Shown: positions 27,697 through 37,905, numbered from the stretch's first letter. The stretch is DNA of 64,000 nt from Bacillus thuringiensis (GCF_001182785.1 NZ_CP012099.1:4090501-4154500); one strand, 5' to 3'. A program made the numbers and translations. The notes: generated from the letters alone by a model not told the origin.

Positions 27697-28809
27697 GTGA
27701 ATGAAATGACTCATCGTACAAAAACACGTCCAGTTAAAGTCGGTAATTTAACAATTGGCGGTAATAATGAATTAATTATACAAAGTATGACAACAACAAA
27801 AACACATGATGTTGAAGCAACAGTTGCCGAAATCAAGCGTTTAGAAGAAGCTGGCTGTCAAGTCGTCCGTGTTGCCGTTCCAGATGAACGCGCAGCTAAT
27901 GCTATTGCTGATATAAAAAAACAAATCAACATTCCACTTGTTGCTGATATTCATTTTGATTATCGCCTTGCTTTAAAAGCAATCGAAGGTGGCATTGATA
28001 AAGTACGTATCAATCCAGGTAATATTGGTCGTCGCCATAAAGTAGAAGCTGTTGTAAATGCAGCAAAAGAGCGCGGTATTCCAATCCGTATCGGTGTAAA
28101 CGCTGGTTCATTAGAGCGTCACATTTTAGAAAAGTATGGATACCCAACTGCTGATGGTATGGTTGAGAGTGCGCTACATCATATTAAAATTTTAGAGGAC
28201 TTAGATTTCCACGATATTATCGTATCTATGAAAGCCTCTGATGTTAACTTAGCAATCGAAGCATACGAGAAAGCTGCTCGCGCTTTTGATTACCCATTAC
28301 ATTTAGGTATTACAGAATCCGGAACATTGTTTGCTGGAACTGTAAAAAGTGCCGCTGGTCTTGGAGCAATCTTAAGTAAAGGCATCGGAAATACACTGCG
28401 TATTTCATTAAGTGCTGATCCAGTTGAAGAAGTAAAAGTTGCTCGTGAACTATTAAAATCATTCGGTCTTGCGTCTAACGCAGCAACACTTATCTCTTGT
28501 CCAACTTGTGGTCGTATTGAAATCGATTTAATTAGCATCGCTAACGAAGTAGAAGAATACATCTCTACACTTCAAGTACCAATTAAAGTTGCAGTACTTG
28601 GTTGCGCTGTAAATGGTCCTGGTGAAGCTCGTGAAGCTGATATCGGTATTGCCGGTGCACGTGGAGAGGGATTATTATTCCGTAAAGGGCAAGTCGTTCG
28701 TAAAGTACCAGAAGAAACAATGGTAGAAGAACTGAAAAAAGAAATCGACGTAATTGCTGCTGAAATGGCTGCTGAACGAGAAAAAGAAAAAGAGACACAA
28801 GAACAATAA
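27697..28809 (+). CDS. ispG: 4-hydroxy-3-methylbut-2-enyl-diphosphate synthase (GcpE)
   Basis: 370 residues. Iron-sulfur enzyme of the MEP isoprenoid pathway. The cluster ligands are in [11 protein letters not shown] (about 268-278) and [12 protein letters not shown] (about 302-313); the barrel starts [22 protein letters not shown]. The start is a GTG at 27697, 12 bases after AAGGAG; an ATG three codons later is possible. IspH, which acts next in the pathway, is at 35793-36743. Confidence 0.95.
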   Translation: MNEMTHRTKTRPVKVGNLTIGGNNELIIQSMTTTKTHDVEATVAEIKRLEEAGCQVVRVAVPDERAANAIADIKKQINIPLVADIHFDYRLALKAIEGGIDKVRINPGNIGRRHKVEAVVNAAKERGIPIRIGVNAGSLERHILEKYGYPTADGMVESALHHIKILEDLDFHDIIVSMKASDVNLAIEAYEKAARAFDYPLHLGITESGTLFAGTVKSAAGLGAILSKGIGNTLRISLSADPVEEVKVARELLKSFGLASNAATLISCPTCGRIEIDLISIANEVEEYISTLQVPIKVAVLGCAVNGPGEAREADIGIAGARGEGLLFRKGQVVRKVPEETMVEELKKEIDVIAAEMAAEREKEKETQEQ

Positions 28810-28850
28810 AAAGAAGGTTGCCACAATATTTGTGAGCAACCTTCTTTTCT
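28808..28850 (+). terminator. Terminator after ispG
   Basis: Stem AAGAAGGTTGC / GCAACCTTCTT with inner CACAA/TTGTG pairing, then TTCT. Confidence 0.88.
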
Positions 28851-28852
28851 AC

Positions 28853-28891
28853 GTAAAAAAGCTCGTCAGTTATATAACCGACGAGCTTTTA
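28853..28891 (-). terminator. Terminator after zur
   Basis: Stem AAAAGCTCGTC / GACGAGCTTTT, T6 tract on the minus strand. The zur stop codon (28889-28891) lies at the edge of the stem. Confidence 0.88.
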
Positions 28892-29302
28892 CTTTGCACA
28901 TTTTGGACAACGACCATATATTTCAAACTTATGACCCGTTACTTCATAACCAGTAAAATCTTTATTCATAAAATCCATTGGGCAGGAAGTAATCTCTTTC
29001 GTCCCCCCACAATCCAAACAAATAAAATGATGATGATGTTCCATAATAGAACAAGTAAAACGAAAATGTTTTTCACCATTTAATTCCGTTTGTTCTAAAA
29101 CACCAATCTCAGCAAAAACTGTTAAGTTACGATAAATCGTATCAAAACTAAGCCCTGGATAATCGTCTTTCATATGCTCTAAAACGTCTTTCGCAGTTAA
29201 ATAACGATTATGTGCTGCAAATAATCTGAGCATCTCTTCTCTTTTTCCAGTATGTTTGTATCCTTTTTCTTTCATTAGGCGTAAAGCTTCTGTTAGATTC
29301 AT
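28889..29302 (-). CDS. zur: Fur-family zinc uptake regulator
   Basis: 137 residues. N-terminal winged helix ([21 protein letters not shown]), then [18 protein letters not shown], a His-rich metal site ([14 protein letters not shown]), and a C-terminal structural zinc site CLDC/CPKC. I chose the ATG at 29302 ([14 protein letters not shown]), aligned to B. subtilis Zur; the longer frame overlaps znuB, and the ribosome-binding site (GGGATAGG) is weak. It is last in the znuC-znuB-zur operon, so it probably autoregulates through the box at 30940-30954. Confidence 0.92.
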   Translation of the reverse strand: MNLTEALRLMKEKGYKHTGKREEMLRLFAAHNRYLTAKDVLEHMKDDYPGLSFDTIYRNLTVFAEIGVLEQTELNGEKHFRFTCSIMEHHHHFICLDCGGTKEITSCPMDFMNKDFTGYEVTGHKFEIYGRCPKCAK

Positions 29303-29315
29303 ACCTATCCCTACT

Positions 29316-30149
29316 TTATGCAGTTTTTTTCTTCTTCCATAAAATCGCACCGATTAAAATAAGAACTGCTATCATAACAATTGTACCACCTGGTGCTAGA
29401 TCAAGTTGATACGAAGCAAACATTCCACCAATTACCGCAATTTCACCAAATAAAATGGAAAAGAAAATTGTTTGTTTAAATCCTTTAGCAATACGAATAC
29501 TTGCTGCAACTGGTAACGTCATTAATGATGATACGAGAAGAACCCCTACTACACGCATTGATACTGCAATGACAAGAGCAACTAATATAATGAAAATAAA
29601 GTGAATCCATTTCGCTCTTAAACCAGTTGATACTGCGTATTCCTCATCAAATGATAGTAGAAACAGCTCTTTATATAATAAAATAATTGTCGCAACAACA
29701 ACAATTGCTACAATCCCAATAATAATTAAATCCGTACTTGTTACAGCACTGACACTACCAAATAAATAACTAAATAAGTCTGTGTTAAATCCATTTGCAA
29801 GTGAAATGAAAATAACTCCAACTCCCATCCCTGCCGAAAGGATAATCGGAATTGCTAATTCTTGATAGTGCTTATATACAGTTCTTAACTTTTCGATTAA
29901 TAGCGCTCCACCAATTGAAAAAACCATCCCCATATATAAGGGGTTTAAAAATCCACCTGTAAAAATGGTTTTTTCAAGTAATAAACTTGCTGCAATACCT
30001 GATAACGTCACGTGACTTAATGCATCCGCAATAAGAGATAAACGACGAATAACAACAAACACACCTATTAGCGGTGCAACAAGTCCAATTAAAATACCTG
30101 CGTATAAAGAATTACGTAAAAAGTCATATTGTAAAAAATCTTGTATCAT
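29316..30149 (-). CDS. znuB: Zinc ABC transporter permease
   Basis: 277 residues, ABC-3 family with about eight hydrophobic segments; early [25 protein letters not shown] is the family signature. Partner of ZnuC; the start overlaps the znuC stop by one base. Downstream zur and an upstream Zur-like box favour zinc over manganese. No solute-binding protein gene is in the window, so ZnuA must be encoded elsewhere. Confidence 0.9.
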   Translation of the reverse strand: MIQDFLQYDFLRNSLYAGILIGLVAPLIGVFVVIRRLSLIADALSHVTLSGIAASLLLEKTIFTGGFLNPLYMGMVFSIGGALLIEKLRTVYKHYQELAIPIILSAGMGVGVIFISLANGFNTDLFSYLFGSVSAVTSTDLIIIGIVAIVVVATIILLYKELFLLSFDEEYAVSTGLRAKWIHFIFIILVALVIAVSMRVVGVLLVSSLMTLPVAASIRIAKGFKQTIFFSILFGEIAVIGGMFASYQLDLAPGGTIVMIAVLILIGAILWKKKKTA

Positions 30150-30919
30150 TATATCCTCCCGTGATGCTCATGCTCGTGTTCTAAACGATGAACATGATGC
30201 CCATATAAGACGGACATTTCTGCATCTTCTAACTCTCGGAACTTCTCTACATTTCCATGGAAATGTAGATGTTGGTTTAGACATGCAACATGTGTTACTT
30301 TTTCGGTAACAGCTCCCATATCATGAGTAACAAGAATTAATGTGATTCCCAACCTTTTGTTTAAATCCTCTAATATTTCGTAAAAACTTTCCACATTTTT
30401 TACATCGATTCCAACAGTAGGCTCGTCTAAAATAAGCAATTCAGGATCACTAACGAGCGCACGAGCAATAAATACACGCTGTTGCTGTCCACCAGAAAGC
30501 TCTCCAATATTACGACCTTGAAACTCACTCATCCCTACATCAGCAATTGCTTTTTCTACCTTTTTCTTATCCTCTTTTGTGAAAAAGCGAAAAAGCCCTT
30601 TTTTCGAAACAAGTCCCATTGACACAACTTCAGAAACAGTTGCTGGAAAACCAGAATTGAAACTATTTGCTTTTTGGGATACATAACCAACTTTATTCCA
30701 TTCCTTAAACTTCTTACTATCAACGCCAAACACACGAATGCTTCCTTCTTTTGGCTTTAAAACGCCTAATAAACACTTAAGTAAAGTTGATTTACCTGAA
30801 CCATTCGGTCCCACTAAACCTAAAAAAGCTCCCTTCGGAACTTGCAAATTAATATTTTCTAACACATTCCGATCTTCGTATCGGAATGTTAAACCTTCAA
30901 TCTCTAATATATTATTCAT
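30149..30919 (-). CDS. znuC: Zinc ABC transporter ATP-binding protein
   Basis: 256 residues. Walker A GPNGSGKST, signature [16 protein letters not shown], Walker B LLILDEPTVGID and ILVTHDMGAV. The C-terminus is rich in histidine (LYGHHVHRLEHEHEHHGRI), consistent with zinc handling. A 10-bp inverted repeat inside the coding start region (30864-30889) contains Zur-like half-sites. Confidence 0.92.
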   Translation of the reverse strand: MNNILEIEGLTFRYEDRNVLENINLQVPKGAFLGLVGPNGSGKSTLLKCLLGVLKPKEGSIRVFGVDSKKFKEWNKVGYVSQKANSFNSGFPATVSEVVSMGLVSKKGLFRFFTKEDKKKVEKAIADVGMSEFQGRNIGELSGGQQQRVFIARALVSDPELLILDEPTVGIDVKNVESFYEILEDLNKRLGITLILVTHDMGAVTEKVTHVACLNQHLHFHGNVEKFRELEDAEMSVLYGHHVHRLEHEHEHHGRI

Positions 30920-30939
30920 AGCATCTCACCTATTTTAAT

Positions 30940-30954
30940 TCAGAATGATTCCGA
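30940..30954 (-). promoter_or_regulatory. Zur-like box upstream of znuC
   Basis: Minus strand TCGGAAT-C-ATTCTGA: a 7-1-7 inverted repeat with one mismatch, resembling the Bacillus Zur box TCGTAAT-N-ATTACGA in spacing and partly in sequence. Located 21-35 bases before the znuC ATG, with zur in the same operon. Confidence 0.65.
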
Positions 30955-31046
30955 TTTATATCTATTTGAATTATAGTACAGCTTATTATAGTTGTAAACC
31001 AATCTGCCTAAAATATATCTATTTTTTCAAGAAACCTTATTATTAT

Positions 31047-31077
31047 AACAAAAAGCAGAGAAAAATTCTCTGCTTTC
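31047..31077 (-). terminator. Terminator after the YitT-family gene
   Basis: Stem AAAGCAGAGAA / TTCTCTGCTTT with a 3-base loop; T-rich on the minus strand. Confidence 0.88.
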
Positions 31078-31098
31078 GAAAAATATTCCTATATACGT

Positions 31099-31977
31099 TT
31101 AGTGAATAGCCGATTTAAACTTACCACCATTTGTCTCTTGCGTGCTCATAATCGTAACAAACGCATTTTCATCAATTTCATGCACAATTGACTTTAACTT
31201 CGTCACTTCTAGACGCGTTACAACTGCATAAATAACTTCTTTTTCTTTATCTGTGTAACCACCTTTTGCTACAAGCTTTGTAGTTCCACGGCCGAGTCGA
31301 TGTAAAATCGCATTTGATACTTCCTCATATTGATCAGATACAATTAAAACTGCTTTCGTTTCATCTAGCCCTTGAATTACTGTATCGATCGTTTTAAATG
31401 CAATATAGTACGTCATAACAGAATACATCGCTTGTTCCACACCAAACACAAATGCTGCCCATGCAAAAATAAATAAGTTCACAAACATTACGAATTCACC
31501 AACAGAGAACGGTAATTTCTTCGTTAATAAAATCCCCATAATTTCAGTTCCATCTAACGATCCACCATGACGAATTACAAGTCCAACACCAAGACCTAAA
31601 ATAAGACCACCAAACACAGTCGCTAAAATAGGCTCTGTTGTAAACGGTGGCACCGCATGTAACGTTGACTCAATGAATGCTAACGCTACAATACCAAATG
31701 CCGAAGATAACATAAATGTTTTTCCAATTTGCTTATAACCCGAATACATAAATGGGATATTGAGAACAACGACTAAAGTAGAAAAACTTAACCACCAAAT
31801 ATTAGGAGTAAGATAATCTAATATAAGAGAAATACCAATAATTCCACCATCAATAATTTTATTTGGCATTAAAAATAGTTCAATCGCTACCGCCGCGCAT
31901 GCTGCCCCAAAAATAATCATAACTAAACGATAAATGAGATGAATAACACTTTCTTTTCGATGTTGCTTTTGCTCCAT
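31099..31977 (-). CDS. yqfU: YitT family membrane protein (YqfU-like)
   Basis: 292 residues: five or so membrane segments (DUF161; ending near residue 190), then a cytosolic DUF2179 domain ([21 protein letters not shown] to the end). Transport or sensing role unknown. RBS AAGGGAGG before the ATG at 31977. The symbol rests on position beside yqfT and zur. Confidence 0.8.
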   Translation of the reverse strand: MEQKQHRKESVIHLIYRLVMIIFGAACAAVAIELFLMPNKIIDGGIIGISLILDYLTPNIWWLSFSTLVVVLNIPFMYSGYKQIGKTFMLSSAFGIVALAFIESTLHAVPPFTTEPILATVFGGLILGLGVGLVIRHGGSLDGTEIMGILLTKKLPFSVGEFVMFVNLFIFAWAAFVFGVEQAMYSVMTYYIAFKTIDTVIQGLDETKAVLIVSDQYEEVSNAILHRLGRGTTKLVAKGGYTDKEKEVIYAVVTRLEVTKLKSIVHEIDENAFVTIMSTQETNGGKFKSAIH

Positions 31978-32127
31978 AGGTCCTCCCTTTACTCTTTTTT
32001 CTGTAGTTTTGTCCTTATATTATAACATACGCTTCTTTTCCTCATGAAAAAAGAAACTCCATACGAATATGTACAAGCTATATGCTCATATATTTCGATA
32101 GAAGAACGCTTGAAGGAGGATAATAAG

Positions 32128-32382
32128 ATGAACCTCATTAAACAAATTGTTAATAAAAAATTAAATCATATTTCTACAAAAGAGTTATTAAAATATAGCA
32201 AAGAATATGAAGTTTCTATTACGACTGCACAAGCTGACCAAATCGTTTTACTTATGAAAGGTAAAAATATTAATATTTACGATAACAACGAGCGACTAGA
32301 GCTCTTAAAACAGATTGCAAAAGTAACTTCCCCTGCCACTGCCCAACAAGTAAATACATTATTTCAGCAATTACTAAAATAA
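32128..32382 (+). CDS. yqfT: DUF2624 protein (YqfT)
   Basis: 84 residues, helical, beginning MNLIKQIVNKKLNHIS. I chose the ATG at 32128, with GAAGGAGG eight bases upstream, over a longer frame starting at 32044. Function unknown. Convergent with nfo; both stop codons sit inside a shared palindrome (32379-32404). Confidence 0.82.
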   Translation: MNLIKQIVNKKLNHISTKELLKYSKEYEVSITTAQADQIVLLMKGKNINIYDNNERLELLKQIAKVTSPATAQQVNTLFQQLLK

Positions 32383-32404
32383 GGAGGGGAAATCCCCTCC
32401 TTAT
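32379..32404. terminator. Shared palindrome between convergent yqfT and nfo
   Basis: Perfect 12-bp arms ATAAGGAGGGGA / TCCCCTCCTTAT with a 2-base loop. The yqfT stop (32380-32382) and the nfo stop (32401-32403) occupy mirror-image positions in the stem. The T tract is weak on both sides, so termination efficiency is uncertain. Confidence 0.7.
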
Positions 32405-33297
32405 TGCGCTTTAATTTTTTCAAGAAGCCCTTCATCAAAAGTACCGTTTTTCAGCATTTCGATTTCCAATTTGTATGGTGGCTTCTTATCTTTTTTATCT
32501 TCCCCTACATACGGTGTTTCAAGAATTTTTGGTACACGCATTAACTGTGGATGATGTACAATGTGATGCAACGCTTTATACCCAATGTGACCAAATCCGA
32601 TGTTTTCATGACGGTCTTTTCCTGCTCCGCGTACATTTTTACTATCATTAATATGAAGTACTTGCAAACGATCCACACCAACGATCTTATCAAATTCGTT
32701 TAATACACCGTCAAAGTCATTTACAATATCATATCCTGCATCGTGCGTATGACACGTATCAAAACATACAGATAGCTTTTCATTATATTTTACGCCATCA
32801 ATGATCTTTGCAATTTCTTCAAAGCTACGACCACATTCTGTTCCTTTTCCTGCCATCGTCTCTAACGCAATGTTAACCGTCTGTTCTGGCGTTAATACTT
32901 CATTAAGCCCTTTAATAATTTGTTGAATACCAGCATCTGCTCCAGCACCAACGTGCGCTCCTGGGTGAAGAACAATTTGTTTCGCTACACCTAATGCCGA
33001 TGTCCTTTCAATTTCCATACGAAGGAAGTCTACACCTAATTGGAATGTTTCTGGCTTCGTCGTATTCCCAACATTAATAATATACGGCGCATGGACGATA
33101 ATTTCCTCAATACCATTCAGCTCCATATGTTTTCTTCCTGCTTCTATGTTCAATTCTTCAATTGGTTTTCTTCGTGTATTTTGCGGTGCACCTGTATAAA
33201 TCATAAACGTTGTTGCACCGTATGAAACAGCCTCTTCACTTGCTGCTAATAACATGTTCTTACCACTCATGGAAACATGAGATCCAATCTTTAACAT
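32401..33297 (-). CDS. nfo: Deoxyribonuclease IV (AP endonuclease)
   Basis: 298 residues. TIM-barrel base-excision repair enzyme cutting at abasic sites. Zinc ligands in [45 protein letters not shown] and [11 protein letters not shown] are all present. Start at 33297; neighbours yqfT and cshB match B. subtilis yqfS. Confidence 0.95.
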   Translation of the reverse strand: MLKIGSHVSMSGKNMLLAASEEAVSYGATTFMIYTGAPQNTRRKPIEELNIEAGRKHMELNGIEEIIVHAPYIINVGNTTKPETFQLGVDFLRMEIERTSALGVAKQIVLHPGAHVGAGADAGIQQIIKGLNEVLTPEQTVNIALETMAGKGTECGRSFEEIAKIIDGVKYNEKLSVCFDTCHTHDAGYDIVNDFDGVLNEFDKIVGVDRLQVLHINDSKNVRGAGKDRHENIGFGHIGYKALHHIVHHPQLMRVPKILETPYVGEDKKDKKPPYKLEIEMLKNGTFDEGLLEKIKAQ

Positions 33298-33441
33298 ACA
33301 ATCACCTCTTCAATATACAATAGATATAATGATAGCATAATTTGTAGAAATATGTAGTGAATTGTTTGTTCACAAAAGACGCACTACACAAATTTATATG
33401 AGTATTTAAACAAACTATACTCTTCATTTAAATTAGCGGGA

Positions 33442-33478
33442 TTAAAAAAAGATAAGGGAAACCCCTTATCTTTTTTTA
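33442..33478. terminator. Terminator overlapping the end of cshB
   Basis: AAAAAAAGATAAGG / CCTTATCTTTTTTT palindrome, strong in both directions. The cshB stop codon (33466-33468) is inside the stem, so the last lysine codons encode part of the hairpin. Confidence 0.9.
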
Positions 33479-34776
33479 TTGCTATATTTTCTCTTCACTT
33501 TGTCACGTTCTGTTGCAAGTTTACGTTTATAGTTTGGTTTTACTTTTTTCGGTTTTTTAATAACTTTCGTTGCCATAACATCAAGTTCGTCATTTGGTTT
33601 TTTACGGCTCTTACGACGACGACGCTCACCTAAATCCGCCCACTCATCTCCGCGTAAATCTACATGTTTAAACTCGATATGACGTTGTTTTTCTAAGCTA
33701 TCTAACGCTTCTTCGTTTGCTGGATCATAAATCGTCACTGCAATACCAGAATGCCCCGCACGTGCTGTTCTTCCAACGCGGTGAACGAAGAAATCTAAAT
33801 CTGATGGTAGCTCATAGTTAATAACATGGCTAATTCCTTCAATATCAATACCACGTGCTGCTAAATCAGTCGCAACAATATATTGGAATTCAAGGTCACG
33901 AATTTGTTTCATCATTTTTTTACGATCACGTGGTGATAAATCCCCGTGAATTCGTCCAACTTTTAAGCCGCGTTCCATTAATCCATCAGCAACTTGATCT
34001 GCCATCTTTTTCGTATTCGTGAAAACAACTGCTAAATACGGTTTAAATTGAAGTAGCATTTTATTCACTAAATCAATTTTATTACGATGTTTAGAAGGCA
34101 CTAAATAGTGTTCAATGTTTCCAGCTGCAACTTGTTTTGGATTGATATGAATATGCTCTGGATTCTCCATATATTTCTTCAGAAACGGTTTTAGTTTTTG
34201 AGGAATTGTTGCAGAGAAAACTAGCATTTGCAAGTTTTTAGGCATGCGTGCTGCAATTTTATCTACATCGTGAATGAATCCCATATCAAGCATTAAGTCA
34301 GCTTCATCGACAATAATCGTATTTGCTTTATGAACAAATAATGCTTGTTCTTCTACTAAGTCTTTAATACGTCCTGGTGTCCCAACTACGATATGAGGTT
34401 GTTTTTTCAACTTTTCAATTGAACGTTGTTTATCAGTTCCACCAATTAAACAACGCGCTGTAATCATTTGATCTTCCGCACAGAATTTTGTTAATTTCAC
34501 AATCTCTTCGTAAATTTGTTGTGCTAACTCACGAGTAGGTGCTGTAATAACAAGTTGTACTTCTTCACGGCTTGCATTAATTCTGTTCAATGTAGGAAGT
34601 AAGTATGCATGTGTTTTCCCAGAACCTGTTTGGGATTGTCCAATTACACTTACACCTTTTTTCACGACCGGGAAAATTTTCTGCTGAATTCCTGTCGGCT
34701 CTGTAAAGCGTAGTTCACGAACTGCATCTATTAAAAATGGTTTAAAATCATACTGTGTAAAAGTTTGTTGTGTCAT
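33466..34776 (-). CDS. cshB: DEAD-box ATP-dependent RNA helicase
   Basis: 436 residues with all helicase motifs: Q-motif FTEPTGIQQKIFP, motif I SQTGSGKT, PTRELAQQ, TPGRI, VDEADLMLD, SAT, and C-terminal ARGIDIEG and HRVGRTARAG. The tail is strongly basic (KKPNDELD..., KVKPNYKRKLATERDKVKRK), fitting RNA binding. It probably acts in ribosome assembly or cold adaptation like B. subtilis CshB (YqfR). Confidence 0.92.
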   Translation of the reverse strand: MTQQTFTQYDFKPFLIDAVRELRFTEPTGIQQKIFPVVKKGVSVIGQSQTGSGKTHAYLLPTLNRINASREEVQLVITAPTRELAQQIYEEIVKLTKFCAEDQMITARCLIGGTDKQRSIEKLKKQPHIVVGTPGRIKDLVEEQALFVHKANTIIVDEADLMLDMGFIHDVDKIAARMPKNLQMLVFSATIPQKLKPFLKKYMENPEHIHINPKQVAAGNIEHYLVPSKHRNKIDLVNKMLLQFKPYLAVVFTNTKKMADQVADGLMERGLKVGRIHGDLSPRDRKKMMKQIRDLEFQYIVATDLAARGIDIEGISHVINYELPSDLDFFVHRVGRTARAGHSGIAVTIYDPANEEALDSLEKQRHIEFKHVDLRGDEWADLGERRRRKSRKKPNDELDVMATKVIKKPKKVKPNYKRKLATERDKVKRKYSNKKR

Positions 34777-34956
34777 AAGTTACACCTTCTTTCTAAATTT
34801 CTACTGCGCGCACAAATCAGTCAAGTCTACATTATATCGAAATCTACAAGTAAAATCCATCTTTAGTTTAGGTTTCCCCTTCAAAAACTAACCTTCTTCC
34901 CCCTTATTGCATATTGTATGTGTATATACCTAACTGAAGAAAGGAGGATTTCTCAC

Positions 34957-35703
34957 ATGTTTCCAAAATCCCCCACAAGACAAATGTATCCAAATCAAGG
35001 GCAGCAACCTTATACACCATATCCAATTCCACAACTACCACCGATGGCACAAAAAAAGAAAGGGTTCCTTGCTAAACTCTTTAAAAAACACGATCCAACC
35101 GAACCTTACATGCAAATGGTTCCGCCTTATCGACAAATGGAAGGACCGCCACCAATGATGCACCAGCACCAGCAACCACCACCTCAATATCGGCAACAAT
35201 ATCAACCCCAATATCAACAGCAATACCCACAGCAGTACTCACAGCAATATCAACCATACATGCAGCAGCATCCAGAGCAAATGATTCCCCCTCAAATGTA
35301 CGAATCAAACGAAACGCGCGGCGGTGCAGCAACTACAGCAGCATCCAGTAGCGGCATCGGCAGTTTTTTTGCGAATTTAATTTCGAATCCAACTAATATG
35401 ATAAACAATATAGAAAAAGTATCCCAAGTCGTTCAATCTGTAAGCCCTGTCGTCGAACAGTACGGCCCTATTATGCGTAACCTACCAAGCATTGTTAAAA
35501 TCCTCACCTCTGGAAAAAGTACGGAAGAAGATTCAACTAAAAATCAGGCTGAAGACATAACAGAAAAGGTTGAGGTAGCAACTCCACCTCCTCCACAAAA
35601 AAAAAGAAAAAGAAAAAAAATAGTGATTGAGCCAGTCATAGAAAAAGAATTACGAGAGGAGCCTGTTCAAAAAACAGCAACAAAACCAAAACTATATGTG
35701 TAA
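34957..35703 (+). CDS. vrrA: VrrA-type repeat protein (YqfQ family)
   Basis: 248 residues. An N-terminal proline/glutamine region carries tandem four-residue repeats (QYRQ QYQP QYQQ QYPQ QYSQ) coded by 12-base CAATATCAACAA-like units at about 35187-35260. Then comes GIGSFFANLISNPTNMINNIEKVSQVVQS, the conserved YqfQ core, and a basic tail. vrrA is the variable-number repeat locus used for typing B. anthracis and lies next to ispH there too. Function unknown; YqfQ relatives are linked to spores. ATG at 34957 with AAAGGAGG. Confidence 0.85.
   Translation: MFPKSPTRQMYPNQGQQPYTPYPIPQLPPMAQKKKGFLAKLFKKHDPTEPYMQMVPPYRQMEGPPPMMHQHQQPPPQYRQQYQPQYQQQYPQQYSQQYQPYMQQHPEQMIPPQMYESNETRGGAATTAASSSGIGSFFANLISNPTNMINNIEKVSQVVQSVSPVVEQYGPIMRNLPSIVKILTSGKSTEEDSTKNQAEDITEKVEVATPPPPQKKRKRKKIVIEPVIEKELREEPVQKTATKPKLYV
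35187..35260 (+). repeat. 12-bp coding tandem repeats in vrrA (VNTR)
   Basis: About six degenerate units of the CAATATCAACAA type encode QY[RQPS][QP] blocks. Units are not identical here (CAATATCGGCAA, CAATATCAACCC, CAATATCAACAG, CAATACCCACAG, CAGTACTCACAG), which reduces slippage compared with an array of perfect units. Confidence 0.85.
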
Positions 35704-35792
35704 CAATCCTTTGTTTTCTATCCACTCCTCCTTTATAATGTAAAAGACTATGCACAAAAGTATCCCTTGTTTAGAAGGAGAGGATTACTCAT

Positions 35793-36743
35793 ATGAAAAT
35801 TGTTAAAATTTCCCCTCGTGGTTATTGCTACGGTGTTGTCGATGCAATGGTAATTGCACGTAACGCCGCATTAGATAAATCATTGCCGAGACCCATTTAT
35901 ATTTTAGGTATGATTGTTCACAATAAACATGTTACAGACGCTTTTGAAGAAGATGGAATCATCACATTAGACGGTCCAAGTCGCTTAGAAATTTTAGATA
36001 AAATTGATTCTGGTACTGTTATTTTCACTGCACACGGTGTTTCTCCAGAAGTTAAACAACGCGCAAAAGAAAAAGGTTTAACAACAATCGATGCCACTTG
36101 TCCAGATGTTACCAAGACACATGACCTTATCGAAGCTAAGAAAGCGGAAGGGTATCATGTCATTTATATCGGTAAAAAAAATCATCCAGAGCCAGAAGGC
36201 GCAGTTGGTATTGCACCTGACATCGTTCACCTTATCGAAAAAGCCGATGATTTAAAAACATTAGAAATCCCAACAGATAAAATTTTAGTAACGAATCAAA
36301 CAACGATGAGTCAATGGGATGTTCAACATTTAATGGAGGACATTCAAAAAAAATTCCCAACAGCAGAATTCCATAAAGAAATTTGTTTAGCAACTCAAGT
36401 TCGCCAAGAAGCTGTCGCTAAACAAGCTGATGTTGCAGACTTAACAATTGTTGTCGGTGATCCGAAAAGTAACAACTCAAACCGTTTAGCACAAGTGTCA
36501 CAAGAAATCGCTGGTACGAAAGCATACCGCGTTGCAGACGTAAGTGAGATTAAATTAGAGTGGCTACAAGGTGTAGAAAACGTAGCTGTTACAGCAGGTG
36601 CTTCTACTCCAACTCCAATTACAAAAGAAGTTATCGCTTTCTTAGATCAATATGACCCAATGAATCCCGCTACATGGGAGAGAGTTCGAAAAGTACCGTT
36701 ACAAAAAATATTACCTCGTGTAAAAGTGAAAAAAGAACAATAA
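35793..36743 (+). CDS. ispH: 4-hydroxy-3-methylbut-2-enyl diphosphate reductase (LytB)
   Basis: 316 residues. Last MEP-pathway step, giving IPP and DMAPP, with an iron-sulfur cluster held by Cys in [11 protein letters not shown] (near 12), [10 protein letters not shown] and [19 protein letters not shown] and [10 protein letters not shown] substrate-binding motifs are present. ATG with AGAAGGAGAGG upstream. Follows vrrA; may be co-transcribed with it. Confidence 0.95.
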   Translation: MKIVKISPRGYCYGVVDAMVIARNAALDKSLPRPIYILGMIVHNKHVTDAFEEDGIITLDGPSRLEILDKIDSGTVIFTAHGVSPEVKQRAKEKGLTTIDATCPDVTKTHDLIEAKKAEGYHVIYIGKKNHPEPEGAVGIAPDIVHLIEKADDLKTLEIPTDKILVTNQTTMSQWDVQHLMEDIQKKFPTAEFHKEICLATQVRQEAVAKQADVADLTIVVGDPKSNNSNRLAQVSQEIAGTKAYRVADVSEIKLEWLQGVENVAVTAGASTPTPITKEVIAFLDQYDPMNPATWERVRKVPLQKILPRVKVKKEQ

Positions 36744-36780
36744 TAAAAACCGTTGCCTATATGAGCAACGGTTTTTATTT
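36742..36780. terminator. Bidirectional terminator between ispH and yqfO
   Basis: AATAAAAACCGTTGC / GCAACGGTTTTTATT with an 8-base loop; serves both convergent genes. Confidence 0.92.
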
Positions 36781-36783
36781 TTC

Positions 36784-37905
36784 TTATACGAATGTAAATG
36801 GATCTGTATGTAATTGCGAAGCATGAATGTGTACATTGAGTTTCTTTGCATCCACTTTTTCTTGTAATTGCTTTTGTACACCTTGCTTCATTACTTTTTC
36901 AACGTTATGTCCTGGGTCAACTATATTTAAACCGAGCATCATCGCATCATGAGCAACATGATAATACATGTCACCTGTTACATATACATCTGCTCCTTTA
37001 AATTTAGCTTGATTGATGTATTTGTTACCATCACCACCAAGTACAGCTACTTTGCGCACTTTATCATCTAATTTCCCAACAACTCGTGCACCCTTTACAT
37101 CTAATGATTGCTTTACATGTTCTGCAAACTGTCCAAGTGTCATTTCTTCTTTTAAGTATCCTATTTTCCCAAGCCCTAATGTTTCGCCTTTGTTATCAAG
37201 TGGATACACATCATACGCTACTTCTTCATATGGATGTGCCGTTACCATTGCTTTAATCACTTTTCGTTGTAGTGAAACTGGAATAATCGTTTCGATCCGC
37301 ACTTCTTCTACGCGCTCTAACTGTCCAGTTTCCCCTACATAAGGATTTGTCCCCTCTTGAGGTACAAACGTACCTGTACCCTCGCTACTAAACGTACAGT
37401 GGCTATAATTGCCGATATGACCAGCACCTGCGTCTCCTAATGCTTTTCGTACTTCCTCTGCATGAGTTATTGGCACAAACACAACAACTTTTTTCATTTC
37501 TTCTGCATATGTCGGTGCCAAAACTTCTGTATTTTGCAACCCTAACGCCTCAGCAAGTAAATCATTTACCCCGCCCTTGGCAACATCCACATTTGTATGC
37601 GCTGCATAAATGGCAATATCATTTTTAATACACGTTTCAATAATTCTTCCGTACGCTTTATCTGTATGAATCGCTTTTAACGGATTAAAAATTAAAGGGT
37701 GATGCGCGATAATGACATTCGCTCCTAATTGAATCGCTTCCTCCACAACTTCTTCCGTTACATCTAACGCAATTAATACGTGTTGTACAGGCTTATTAAG
37801 CGCTCCAATCTGCAGTCCAATCTTATCTCCTTCCATCGCCAAATGCTTTGGATACATACTTTCAAATAAAGAAATAATTTCATGGCCGTTTGGAATTTTA
37901 CTCAT
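36784..37905 (-). CDS. yqfO: Nif3-like dinuclear metal center protein with PII/CutA-like insert (YqfO)
   Basis: 373 residues, the long form of the family. Metal ligands are seen in VIIAHHPLIFNPL, AAHTNVDVAKGGVND and the C-terminal VDPGHNVEK. The insert at about 130-230 (KVVVFVPITHAEEVRKALGDAGAGHIGNY to VTAHPYEEVAYD) is the PII-like domain of bacillary members. The biochemical role is unclear; some relatives are described as GTP cyclohydrolase I type 2. Overlaps trmK by four bases (ATGA). Confidence 0.88.
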   Translation of the reverse strand: MSKIPNGHEIISLFESMYPKHLAMEGDKIGLQIGALNKPVQHVLIALDVTEEVVEEAIQLGANVIIAHHPLIFNPLKAIHTDKAYGRIIETCIKNDIAIYAAHTNVDVAKGGVNDLLAEALGLQNTEVLAPTYAEEMKKVVVFVPITHAEEVRKALGDAGAGHIGNYSHCTFSSEGTGTFVPQEGTNPYVGETGQLERVEEVRIETIIPVSLQRKVIKAMVTAHPYEEVAYDVYPLDNKGETLGLGKIGYLKEEMTLGQFAEHVKQSLDVKGARVVGKLDDKVRKVAVLGGDGNKYINQAKFKGADVYVTGDMYYHVAHDAMMLGLNIVDPGHNVEKVMKQGVQKQLQEKVDAKKLNVHIHASQLHTDPFTFV

